Of a stretch of DNA of 64,000 bases, positions 17,425 to 25,185 are shown one piece after another. Source of the stretch: Gemmatimonadota bacterium (GTDB lineage Bacteria; Latescibacterota; UBA2968; UBA8231). Every line of letters starts with the position of its first letter. Within the stretch, counting starts at the first letter, position 1. The notes beneath the pieces are model-generated. The model was given only the letters and a program-made list of their open reading frames with translations, was not told the origin of the DNA and searched no databases. The position numbers and the translations under genes are program-made. The stretch is from positions 23,209-87,208 of the forward strand of contig VXOR01000076.1 in NCBI GenBank assembly GCA_009840005.1, in the 5' to 3' direction.

Positions 17425-17936
17425 ATGCTGGAGACATTGCGCCAACGCATAGCGGCTGGCTTGCAGCATTTGAGCATCCGTCTGCAACGGGCTGGCGCGG
17501 TTGAGAGCCTGCCGCGCTACGAGTGCCCCGTGCTAATCTTTTTTCACGGCTACAGCTTGGCCCACACCATCCGGCCGCTGGTCGTAGGGCGTGCGCTGCG
17601 GACACGCGGCTACCCCGTCGAATTCGCCGGGATGGGGCCTCACGCCGCCCGGGTCGCCGCCGAAGGCTTTCAGGTCTATGACGTAGAAACCATGCCACAA
17701 AGCCGTATGGACGAGTACGTGTCCCGCAGCGACTACGGCTATTACAATGCCGAGTGGATAGACCGCTGTGTGCGATCCGAACGCGCCCTTATTCGGCGGC
17801 TCCGTCCCGCTCTCGCGCTGGCAGACCTGCGGCCCACCTTACCGCTTACCGCCGCCCTTGAAGGGGTGGATATAGCCCTGATAGAGGCGGCCTACAACCA
17901 ACCGGGCTTCCTTTTCCTATTCGCCTGCCGACCACC
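17425..17936 (+). pseudogene. GT-B glycosyltransferase, N-terminal fragment
   Basis: A normal start (ATG 17425, GGAGAG 6 nt upstream) opens about 165 residues resembling the N-domain of UGT/MurG-type glycosyltransferases: VLIFFHGYSLAHTIRPLVVG, then FAGMGPHAARVAAEGFQV. The nucleotide-sugar-binding C-domain is absent. After about 17910 the frame runs into sequence that is homologous, in another frame, to the FG-GAP gene upstream, and stops at 18132 in meaningless residues. This looks like a deletion or recombination that joined two genes. Confidence 0.65.
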
Positions 17937-18215
17937 TTTTCTTTGGGCACCGAACCCTTTAATGAAGATGGTCTGTTGGACGCGGTGTTTGTCGATCGCG
18001 ATTTCCGCCAACCGGCCCTCGTCGTCAACATGGGAAGCAAGAACGGCGTGCCACGGCGGGAAGGGCACTACCCGCTGCAAGGATTGGGTGGGACAGTCCT
18101 GCACGGCGATGTGGATGGAGACGGTGACCTAGACTTGGCCGTGCTGGAGCAGGCTGTGCGCGGTGGGGGCAGTGGCCTATACATCCTGTTTAACCAGACA
18201 AAAACGGATGATTGA
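17937..18215 (+). pseudogene. FG-GAP repeat fragment, partial duplicate of upstream gene
   Basis: The frame reads EDGLLDAVFVDRDF, NMGSKNGVPRREGHYPLQG, GDVDGDGDLDLAVLEQAV and LYILFNQ. It follows the upstream FG-GAP protein (DGLLDLAVVDVN, GQRDGVPVVEGRYPLPG, GDVNGDGATDLVVLGRSM, AFVFLNQ) residue for residue over about 75 positions but lacks signal and sorting domain. It is the 3' stub of a second FG-GAP gene whose front is replaced by the glycosyltransferase fragment. Confidence 0.7.
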
Positions 18216-18252
18216 ATGGATAGTCTTGCCGAAAAGCGAGAGGCATAAGCCG

Positions 18253-19572
18253 ATGAAACGGCCGTGGAAAGTCCCGTTCCGCAGAAATAGCAAGCTACAA
18301 AGCTGCTTGGCGTTGTCGCTGGCGTTGCATCTGCTGGTGCTTTTCGGCCTCACGCAGCGCGAGCGGGTTACTCGATTCCCCGTCCAACCGCCGATCACAG
18401 TCAAGCCGCCACCGCAGCGGAGCCTCACCCGTCGCCAGCGGCCCCAACAGCGTCCGTTGGTGCGGCGTCCGGCCCTGCAAGCGGCTCCGGTGGTCGCGCA
18501 GCGGCCGGCTCCTACGGCGTCGCGTCCCCTGCCGATGATGAAAGCCGCGTCGCTGCGGATACCGACGGCAGCACTACCGGATCGGCTGGTGTTGCCGGTG
18601 CCAGATTTCCCAGCGCAGCACATTGGGCCGCAGATGCGGGCTGGTGCGTTGGAGGGGACGCGGCAGGGGGCCGATGAGATCGACTTGTCCTTGGAGTTGC
18701 TAGATGTGCAGGCGATGGACACCGGACGGCACCGGGCGATGGTGGTCGTCGATCCACAAGATCGGCGCAAGATCAAAGGCTTTCTCTACCTATCGGGCAT
18801 CCACAGCAAAGCACTCGAACGCGCCGACGCCAGCGCGGCTTCGGAGCGCAGTGGAGGGTGGTCGCGCAGCATCTCCGAGCGGCGCATGTTGCAGAACCTA
18901 GCCGACAAAATGAGTGAGCGCACCGGGGTGCATACCGAAGTACTCGATGGCGTCGCCTTAGACGACCCGCGGCTGATGCAGGTGCCGTTTCTGCTGCTGA
19001 CGGTGCGAGGCGAAGTCTCCTTCACCCAAGCCGAAGCTAATAATCTGGGCCGCTATCTCACGTCGGGCGGGTTCCTCTATGCGGATATTATCTCCGCCCC
19101 TCTCGCGTTGGCTGGCGGCTATCAGCACGACCTGCCGGCGTTGCGCGATTTCATTGGCCAAGCCTTTGAACAAATCGACTACGCCGAACACAAAGATTGG
19201 TCTTTTGTGCAGTTGCCGCCTGAACACCCGCTCTACCATTCCTTTTACGACATAGATTCCCTGCCACGCGGCTTCTGGGACATCATGCACTGGTATTCGG
19301 ACATTGAGTTGCGCTTTGAATTGTCGCCCAATTTTTTGGAGGGCATTCAGGTAGATGGGCGCATCGTGGGGGTGTACTCGCAGAAGTGCTACGCGGAGTT
19401 TTGGGCTGGCGAGGCCGAGCGGATCCGCGAGGCGAACCGGGCTGGCAACACTGAAGGTCGTTTTGTCACGGGGGCGGATGAGTTGCCGGTCTATGATCTC
19501 GGCGTCAATCTCATGGTGTATGCCCTGACGCGGGAAGGCTCATTGGCGCGGCAATTAGTCGATGCGGATTGA
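18253..19572 (+). CDS. DUF4159 protein with TonB-like N-terminus
   Basis: 439 aa. One transmembrane helix near residues 15-35 (CLALSLALHLLVLFGL) is followed by a Pro/Arg/Gln-rich stretch of about 70 residues like the TonB linker. The C-terminal 220 residues are DUF4159: NLADKMSERTGVHTEVLDGV, PFLLLTVRGEVSFTQAEANN, LGRYLTSGGFLYAD, then HPLYHSFYDI and GVNLMVYALT. DUF4159 is a ThuA/GATase-like fold often encoded with MoxR-VWA or surface-protein gene sets; its function is unknown. The inner-membrane anchor with a periplasm-spanning linker is inferred from composition. ATG 18253 is 37 bp after the FG-GAP remnant. Confidence 0.75.
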   Translation: MKRPWKVPFRRNSKLQSCLALSLALHLLVLFGLTQRERVTRFPVQPPITVKPPPQRSLTRRQRPQQRPLVRRPALQAAPVVAQRPAPTASRPLPMMKAASLRIPTAALPDRLVLPVPDFPAQHIGPQMRAGALEGTRQGADEIDLSLELLDVQAMDTGRHRAMVVVDPQDRRKIKGFLYLSGIHSKALERADASAASERSGGWSRSISERRMLQNLADKMSERTGVHTEVLDGVALDDPRLMQVPFLLLTVRGEVSFTQAEANNLGRYLTSGGFLYADIISAPLALAGGYQHDLPALRDFIGQAFEQIDYAEHKDWSFVQLPPEHPLYHSFYDIDSLPRGFWDIMHWYSDIELRFELSPNFLEGIQVDGRIVGVYSQKCYAEFWAGEAERIREANRAGNTEGRFVTGADELPVYDLGVNLMVYALTREGSLARQLVDAD

Positions 19573-19644
19573 AGATCGGAGAATATCAGCATGATACACC
19601 CCTTGCATCGCTAAGGCAAGAGTTTGACTATCGCACGGGGTATA

Positions 19645-19760
19645 TCAATACCTGACGTTACGCAGTGTTGAGGCGTTGGTGCTTCCTTCGGCTTCGATTA
19701 GGACATGACCGAATATGAGATGCTGAGCGGAGCAAAGTGGAGTCGGAGGATCTTGAGTCT
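19645..19760. repeat. Diverged dispersed-repeat copy B in a 344-bp intergenic region
   Basis: The gap 19573-19916 holds no gene. Its left part has a small hairpin (CTTGC...GCAAG near 19605-19623). Then TGACGTTACGCAG appears, like the ends of the repeats at 13213 and 28688, together with a degenerate ATGCTGAGCGGAGC core. This suggests a decayed third copy. The right part is the promoter and leader of mqnE. Confidence 0.4.
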
Positions 19761-19762
19761 AA

Positions 19763-19791
19763 TTGTCGATATGATAAAATAGGGCTATTAT
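19763..19791 (+). promoter_or_regulatory. Probable sigma70-type promoter of the mqn operon
   Basis: TTGTCG (19763-19768), a 17-bp spacer, TATTAT (19786-19791). Predicted transcription start is about 19798, at the first stem of the folded leader, 120 nt before the mqnE start. Confidence 0.55.
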
Positions 19792-19794
19792 AAC

Positions 19795-19872
19795 TTGACC
19801 GTGGTCGTGGGACGCTCTTTAGCTGAGAGGTGGGGATACCTTCGGCCTAGCAACTACCAAGACCACGGTCAA
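19795..19872 (+). ncRNA. Structured 5' leader RNA of mqnE (riboswitch candidate)
   Basis: The outer stem TTGACCGTGGTC (19795-19806) pairs perfectly with GACCACGGTCAA (19861-19872). Inside are two further hairpins: CTCT/AGAG around 19815-19829, and GGTGG (19829-19833) with CTACC (19854-19858) enclosing CC-TTCG-GG. This gives a three-way junction of about 78 nt in the mRNA leader. GAGAGGTGGGGA, GGCC and GCAAC inside resemble parts of the SAM-I riboswitch core, but the length and helix plan do not fit it fully. A short U-tract (AATTTTAC) follows the last stem. It is placed to control menaquinone genes that encode radical-SAM enzymes. Confidence 0.5.
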
Positions 19873-19916
19873 TTTTACTAGCATCATTGGTTGTGTACTA
19901 AACGCAGGAGAAATAA

Positions 19917-21041
19917 GTGATTTACGAAGACCTCATCGGCCGCGCTGGCCTCGCAGATATCCACGACAAAGTGCTGGCTGGACAGCGCTTGAGCTTGGAC
20001 GATGGTTTGCGTCTGTACGCCTGCGATGAACTGCCTGTCTTGGGCTATCTGGCCAATATCGTCCGCGAGCGCAAAAGCGGCGACACCGCCTACTACGTGC
20101 GCAACCAGCACATCAACTACACCAACATCTGCAACAAGCTCTGTAAGTTCTGCTCCTTTTACGTCAAGCCCAAAGACGGGCGCGGCTACGTGTTGTCGCC
20201 CGAGCAAGTCGCCGCGCGAGTCGCCGAATACGACCAAGCCCCAATTACCGAGATCCACATGGTCGGCGGCGTCAATCCCAAACTGCCCTACCAGTACTAC
20301 CTCGACGTCTTGCGGGCGATGAAGCAAGCCCGCCCCGCCGCGCATCTGAAGGCCTTCACCATGATCGAGATCGCCCAGATTCAGCGCATCGCCAAAAAGC
20401 CGCTGGAGGAGATCTTTGCCGACATGAAGGCGGCTGGGCTGGAGTCGCTGCCCGGCGGTGGGGCCGAGGTTTTCAGCGATCGGGTTCAGGGCGATCTCTT
20501 CTGGACTAAGGCGGACTCCGAGGAGTGGCTGGAGATCGCGCAGACGGCGCATCGAGCTGGCCTGCCTTCCAATGCTACTATGCTCTACGGCCACATTGAA
20601 AACACCGAGGAGAAGGTCTATCACCTCGTGCGGCTGCGCGAAGTGCAGGACGAGACTGGCGGTTTTCTCTGCTATATCCCGCTTTCTTTTCACCCTGAGC
20701 GCACCGAGTTGGAGGACTTGCCTGGGCCGACGGGTTGCCTAGATCTCAAGGAGATCGCCGTAGGGCGGCTGATGCTCGACAACTTTCCCCACGTTAAGAC
20801 CTTCTGGATTATGAACACCATTGAGATTTCGCAGACCGCGCTCTGGTACGGGGCCGACGACATCGACGGCACGGTCATGGACTACGAGATCACCCGCAAG
20901 AGTTTCACCGAGACGCAGCAGCGGCTGACGCAGACCGAACTCTTGCAGCGCATCGTCGAGGCTGGCCGCCAGCCCTTGGAGCGCGACTCCCTCTACAATA
21001 TCGTCGCCGATACTTCGACTCTGTTGGCGGCGGCTGGATAG
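19917..21041 (+). CDS. mqnE: Aminofutalosine synthase MqnE
   Basis: 374 aa, radical-SAM enzyme of the futalosine menaquinone pathway. It adds the adenosyl radical to 3-[(1-carboxyvinyl)oxy]benzoate, giving aminofutalosine. The cluster motif CNKLCKFC (CX3CX2C) lies near residues 77-84 after YVRNQHINYTNI. EIHMVGGVNPKLPY and ESLPGGGAEVFSD are typical of MqnE rather than MqnC, and GLPSNATMLYGHIEN also fits. The start is GTG with AGGAG 6 nt upstream. It is first in an operon with mqnC, mqnA and ubiA, behind a promoter and a structured leader. Confidence 0.92.
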   Translation: MIYEDLIGRAGLADIHDKVLAGQRLSLDDGLRLYACDELPVLGYLANIVRERKSGDTAYYVRNQHINYTNICNKLCKFCSFYVKPKDGRGYVLSPEQVAARVAEYDQAPITEIHMVGGVNPKLPYQYYLDVLRAMKQARPAAHLKAFTMIEIAQIQRIAKKPLEEIFADMKAAGLESLPGGGAEVFSDRVQGDLFWTKADSEEWLEIAQTAHRAGLPSNATMLYGHIENTEEKVYHLVRLREVQDETGGFLCYIPLSFHPERTELEDLPGPTGCLDLKEIAVGRLMLDNFPHVKTFWIMNTIEISQTALWYGADDIDGTVMDYEITRKSFTETQQRLTQTELLQRIVEAGRQPLERDSLYNIVADTSTLLAAAG

Positions 21042-21046
21042 CACCC

Positions 21047-22189
21047 ATGATTGCCGATATTGCCGAAAAGATCTATGCCGGGGAGCGCCTCGCGCTCGAT
21101 GATGCCCGCCGTCTGTACGCGCACCACAACCTCGCCGAGTTGGGGATGCTGGCGCATTGGGTGCGCCTGCAGAAACACCCCGAGCCGGTGGTCACCTACA
21201 ACGTCGGGCGCAACATCAACTACACCAATGTCTGCTGGGTCAAGTGCGACTTTTGCGCCTTCTACCGGCCGCCGGGTTCCAGCGAGGGCTACGTCCTGCC
21301 CAATGAGCAGATTTTTGCCAAAATCGACGAGTTGGTGGCCTTTGGCGGCGACGAGCCTAAGTCCTGCGAAATTCTGATGCAGGGCGGCCTCAACCCCAAG
21401 CTGCGCCTCGATTACTACGAACAGTTGCTCTCGGCGATCAGGGACCGCTATCCGCAGGTGCAGTTACACTGTCTTTCGGCTACGGAAATCATCTACATCG
21501 CGCACCTATCGCGGCTGCCGTTGGACGAGACCATTCGCCGCCTGCGCGACGCGGGGTTGGATTCGATACCGGGTGCCGGAGCTGAGATCCTCAACGATGA
21601 GGTGCGCGATATTATCGGCTTTCGCAAGGACCGCACCGAGGAATGGCTGGAAGTGCATCGCGTGGCGCACGCGCTGGGGATGCCGACTACGGCGACGATG
21701 ATGTACGGCCATGTAGAGACGGTTGAACATCGTCTAGAGCACTTGGATCGTCTGCGGCAGCTACAGGACGAACGCGGGGGTTTCACTGCCTTCATTACTT
21801 GGAACTTCCAGCCCGATCACACGGACTTGGGCGCGGACGAGTCTCGTTGGAATGGCGCGAAAGCGACTGGGTACGACCACTTGCGCACGGTGGCCGTGGC
21901 GCGGCTCTTCCTCGACAACATTCCCAGCTTGCAGGCCTCGTGGGTGACCCAAGGGCCTAAGATCGCCCAAGTCAGCTTGCGCTACGGCATCAACGATTTC
22001 GGCAGCACCATGCTCGAAGAAAACGTCGTCAGCGCCGCCGGCACTAGCCACACCAATGAGATGGGCTTGGATGCCATGGAGCGGCTAATCCTCGACGCAG
22101 GCTTTGCGCCGCGACGGCGCAACACTCGCTATGAACTGGTGGACTCATCCTGTCGGATCGACGCTTTGCAAGAGGCCGTCAATTCATGA
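21047..22189 (+). CDS. mqnC: Cyclic dehypoxanthinyl futalosine synthase MqnC
   Basis: 380 aa radical-SAM enzyme that cyclises dehypoxanthinyl futalosine, forming the future naphthoquinone ring. NYTNVCWVKCDFCAFYR carries the CX3CX2C cluster ligands. EILMQGGLNPKL, SIPGAGAEIL and TATMMYGHVE fit MqnC. It is a clear paralogue of the preceding MqnE. The ATG is 5 bp after the mqnE stop with a poor ribosome site, so coupling to mqnE translation is likely. MqnB and MqnD, needed before and after this step, are not in the window. Confidence 0.92.
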   Translation: MIADIAEKIYAGERLALDDARRLYAHHNLAELGMLAHWVRLQKHPEPVVTYNVGRNINYTNVCWVKCDFCAFYRPPGSSEGYVLPNEQIFAKIDELVAFGGDEPKSCEILMQGGLNPKLRLDYYEQLLSAIRDRYPQVQLHCLSATEIIYIAHLSRLPLDETIRRLRDAGLDSIPGAGAEILNDEVRDIIGFRKDRTEEWLEVHRVAHALGMPTTATMMYGHVETVEHRLEHLDRLRQLQDERGGFTAFITWNFQPDHTDLGADESRWNGAKATGYDHLRTVAVARLFLDNIPSLQASWVTQGPKIAQVSLRYGINDFGSTMLEENVVSAAGTSHTNEMGLDAMERLILDAGFAPRRRNTRYELVDSSCRIDALQEAVNS

Positions 22190-22983
22190 AGCCGCGCTTG
22201 GGCGCGGTCCCGCCGTACCTCAACACGCAGCCCCTTGTCGTTGCCCTCGAACGCGATCCCGCAACTTTCGCCCTGAGTTATTTGGTGCCCTCGCGCTGCG
22301 CGAGGGAGTTGGCAGATGGCACTATCGACGTGGGGATCATTCCCGCGATCGAATACGCCCGCAGCGCTCGCCCCTACTGGATTGTCCCCGATATCGCCAT
22401 TGGTTCACAGGGGCCGGTGATGACGGTGCGCCTCTTCTGTCGCCGGCCGTTGCCGCAGGTCGAGCGCATAGCTTTGGATACTAGTTCCCGCACCTCAGTG
22501 GCTTTGTTGTCCATTCTCCTGCGCGAAAAATTCGCTCTTGATCCGCAATTGATCGAAGCTCCGCCCGATTTGGAGGCCATGTTGGAGTGCGCCGACGCGG
22601 CCCTGCTCATCGGCGATCAGGTTTTCCCGCACTTGGACGGGAAATTGAAGAGCTTAGACTTGGGTCGGGAATGGACTGCTATGACCGGTTTGCCTTTTGT
22701 CTTTGCCTTTTGGGCTGGCCATCAGCAGGCGCTCACACCTGCCCATGTCCAACAATTGCAGCGGGCCAAAGATCAGGGGCTATGTCAAGTGCCGTCTATT
22801 GCCGCAGCGTACAGCCGAGAATGCGGCGGCTCGCCCGAGTTCTACGAGCGATATCTGACCCACCACATCCGCTTTGATTTGGACGAGGCCGCTCAGGCTG
22901 GTTTGCGGCTGTTCTACCAACTGGCTCACCGCTACGGCCTAATTGACGCGGTCCCTTCGCTGCGCTTTTATCCAGCGGTCTAA
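22186..22983 (+). CDS. mqnA: Chorismate dehydratase MqnA
   Basis: 265 aa, periplasmic-binding-protein-like fold. It removes water from chorismate to give 3-[(1-carboxyvinyl)oxy]benzoate, the MqnE substrate. Family marks are the opening LGAVPPYLNTQPL, the segment VPSRCARELADGTIDVGIIP, DTSSRTSVAL, ADAALLIGDQ and GLPFVFAFWAG. The start overlaps the mqnC stop by ATGA. There is no signal peptide, as expected for the cytoplasmic enzyme. Confidence 0.92.
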   Translation: MKPRLGAVPPYLNTQPLVVALERDPATFALSYLVPSRCARELADGTIDVGIIPAIEYARSARPYWIVPDIAIGSQGPVMTVRLFCRRPLPQVERIALDTSSRTSVALLSILLREKFALDPQLIEAPPDLEAMLECADAALLIGDQVFPHLDGKLKSLDLGREWTAMTGLPFVFAFWAGHQQALTPAHVQQLQRAKDQGLCQVPSIAAAYSRECGGSPEFYERYLTHHIRFDLDEAAQAGLRLFYQLAHRYGLIDAVPSLRFYPAV

Positions 22984-22995
22984 AGGAAGGTCGAG

Positions 22996-23883
22996 ATGGC
23001 TCCTTTGCAGGCCATTGCGGTGTACGGCCGCATGATCAAATTCTCCCACAGCGTCTTTGCTTTGCCTTTTGCTTTTAGCGGTGCCTTGCTGGCCGCGATG
23101 CACGCTGGCATCACCCCCGCTCAGATCGGCTGGATTGCGCTGGCGATGGTGGGGGCGCGCAGTGCGGCAATGGGTTTTAATCGCCTCGTTGACCGCCACC
23201 TCGACGCGGCCAATCCCCGCACCCAAAACCGCGAATTGCCGCGAGGCGTGGTCTCGCCGCAAGCCGTGGGGTTGTTCGTGGTTCTGTCGGCCTTGGCTTT
23301 GGTCTTGGCGGCTTATCAGCTCAATCCTTTGTGCTTTTATCTGTCGCCGCTGGTTTTGGCCGTGCTTTTGTTCTATTCGCTAACCAAGCGTTTCACTTGG
23401 GCCTCTCACTTGGTTTTGGGGCTGAGTTTGGGTGGGGCTCCGCTGGGCGCTTGGATTGCGGTCACTGGTGGTTTTGACCTCATACCGCTGCTGCTCTGCT
23501 TAGGGGTGCTGGTTTGGGTGGCTGGCTTTGACATTATCTACGCCTGTCAGGATCATGCCTTTGACGTGCGGGCCGGACTCCATTCTATCCCGGTCCGCTT
23601 TGGCATCGCCCGCGCTCTGCACATTGCCCGCGTTTTGCACTTATTGTTCGTGGTGTTGCTGATTATTGTGGGCCACATGGCTGGCTTGAGTTTTTTGTAC
23701 TGGTTGGGTGTAGTAGTGGTAGCTGGATTGTTGGTGTACGAGCATCGGCTGGTGCGGGCCGACGACCTGTCTCGTATGAGCACGGCCTTTATGACGGTCA
23801 ACAGCACGGTCAGCCTGATCTACTTTGCCGCGATCTTGGCCGATCTGCTCGTCTTTGGCGAGGGGGAATTGCTGCGCTTTTGA
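22996..23883 (+). CDS. mqnP: UbiA-family prenyltransferase (MqnP-like)
   Basis: 295-aa membrane protein with eight or nine hydrophobic helices. Two Asp-rich sites are clear: NRLVDRHLDAANPRTQNRE and YACQDHAFDVRAGLHSIP, which bind prenyl diphosphate with magnesium. It attaches a polyprenyl chain to an aromatic carboxylate. In this operon the acceptor is presumably 1,4-dihydroxy-6-naphthoate of the futalosine route; the 4-hydroxybenzoate enzyme UbiA is the nearest homologue. AAGGAAGG precedes the ATG. It is the last gene of the mqn operon. A prenyl-diphosphate synthase and UbiX lie elsewhere in the window. Confidence 0.85.
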   Translation: MAPLQAIAVYGRMIKFSHSVFALPFAFSGALLAAMHAGITPAQIGWIALAMVGARSAAMGFNRLVDRHLDAANPRTQNRELPRGVVSPQAVGLFVVLSALALVLAAYQLNPLCFYLSPLVLAVLLFYSLTKRFTWASHLVLGLSLGGAPLGAWIAVTGGFDLIPLLLCLGVLVWVAGFDIIYACQDHAFDVRAGLHSIPVRFGIARALHIARVLHLLFVVLLIIVGHMAGLSFLYWLGVVVVAGLLVYEHRLVRADDLSRMSTAFMTVNSTVSLIYFAAILADLLVFGEGELLRF

Positions 23884-23894
23884 CGGGGAAAGCT

Positions 23895-23937
23895 GGCTGC
23901 GGGTTGCTTAGGTGCTAGACAATCACTAAGTAATTGA
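23895..23937. repeat. Left imperfect direct repeat of the accessory cassette
   Basis: GGCTGCGGGTTGC and about 26 following bases align with 27587-27629 at roughly 29 of the first 39 positions (for example CTAGACAAT against TTAAACAAT). It sits directly after ubiA and before the AlbA-type gene. A decayed attachment site or dispersed repeat is possible. Confidence 0.45.
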
Positions 23938-23966
23938 AAGCCTGTTCGCCTCAGCGGAGCAATCTA

Positions 23967-25178
23967 ATGCCAGATTTTACAGAAAAAGAACTGCTGAAAA
24001 TCATCGCAGCTGGCGAAACCGACCGCGTTGAGTTCAAGGAGTCTTTGTCTGGCGGCAACGCCATTAGAATCAGGGAAACTATCTGCGCTTTTGCCAATGA
24101 TTTGGCTGGACACGAAGAACCCGGTCTCGTCTTCGTCGGAGTGAAGGACAATGGAGTGATAGGCACTCTATCGGTTACAGATCAGTTGCTTCGTCAGTTG
24201 GCCGATATGAAAACCGATGGCAATATTGTACCTCCGCCCTCGCTGACGGTGGAGAAGCATAGGCTGCAAGGCAAGGAAGTTGCGGTGATCACAGTGCAAC
24301 CTTCTAACTCGCCACCGGTTCGCTTTAAGGGTGCTATCCATGTCCGTACCGGCCCTCGCCGTGGCATCGCCACAGCTCAGGACGAAAGGACTCTCAACGA
24401 AAAGCGGCGGTATGGTGACCGTCCTTTCGACCTTCAGCCGATTCCGACCGCCAGCTTGTCCGACCTCAATCTGACCCAGTTTGAGAACGAGTACTTAACC
24501 TCAGCATTTTCGGATGAGGTACTAGCAGCAAACGACCGCAGCCTGAATGAGCAACTAGCAGCGACAAAGATGATCGTCTCCGCCGACCAGCCCACCGCGA
24601 CCGTACTGGGCATACTCGCGATCGGCAAAAATCCGCAGGACTTTCTGCCAGGTGCTTATGTGCAATTCCTCAGAATCGATGGCAACGAATACGCTGATGA
24701 GATAATCGACGCCCAAGAGATACGCGGTGCCATCCCGGAACTTCTACGCCAGCTCAAAGAAAAACTGACGGCCCACAATCGCATCGCTGTGGATATTACA
24801 ACCAGCTACATCGAACAACGAACAGAGTTGTACCCCATTGAAGCATTGCACCAGATTACTCGCAACGCAGTGATGCACAGGACTTACGAGGCAACCAACG
24901 CGCCCGTTCATGTCTATTGGTTCAATGACCGCATTGAGATTTTGAGTCCCGGCGGTGCATTTGGGGCAGTGACAATCTCTAGTTTTGGAGAGCCGGGGTT
25001 GGTTGATTATCGCAATCCAAATCTTGCGGACGCGATGAGAACACTCGGATTTGTTCAGCGTTTTGGCGTAGGAATACCGATAGCCAAGAATCTATTGGCG
25101 GAGGCGGGACATCCGGAACCTGAATTTGATATTTCCAATGATTTTGTGCGGGTAACAGTAAAAGCTAGGGGGGCATAA
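23967..25178 (+). CDS. AlbA_2/HATPase (RecG-like, Schlafen-type) protein
   Basis: 403 aa. The N-terminal 130 residues are an AlbA_2 (Schlafen-like, DUF4325-type) domain: DRVEFKESLSGG, FANDLAGHEEPGLVFVGVKD and HVRTGPRRGIATAQDE. The C-terminal half has the HATPase_c_4 fold: EALHQITRNAVMHRTYEA (N-box), then DRIEILSPGG and FGVGIPIAKNLL. Such proteins are annotated as transcriptional regulators or putative helicases and are frequent in mobile and defence islands; the biochemical role is unclear. ATG 23967 was chosen as the domain-proximal start. It is followed 7 bp later by a ParA-like ATPase, suggesting a two-gene unit. Confidence 0.8.
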   Translation: MPDFTEKELLKIIAAGETDRVEFKESLSGGNAIRIRETICAFANDLAGHEEPGLVFVGVKDNGVIGTLSVTDQLLRQLADMKTDGNIVPPPSLTVEKHRLQGKEVAVITVQPSNSPPVRFKGAIHVRTGPRRGIATAQDERTLNEKRRYGDRPFDLQPIPTASLSDLNLTQFENEYLTSAFSDEVLAANDRSLNEQLAATKMIVSADQPTATVLGILAIGKNPQDFLPGAYVQFLRIDGNEYADEIIDAQEIRGAIPELLRQLKEKLTAHNRIAVDITTSYIEQRTELYPIEALHQITRNAVMHRTYEATNAPVHVYWFNDRIEILSPGGAFGAVTISSFGEPGLVDYRNPNLADAMRTLGFVQRFGVGIPIAKNLLAEAGHPEPEFDISNDFVRVTVKARGA

Positions 25179-25185
25179 CATAGCA

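Noticed and set aside
19795..19872. Definite SAM-I riboswitch
   Set aside because: Only short blocks match. The element is about 78 nt and lacks the four-helix plan with pseudoknot, so only a structured-leader call is made.
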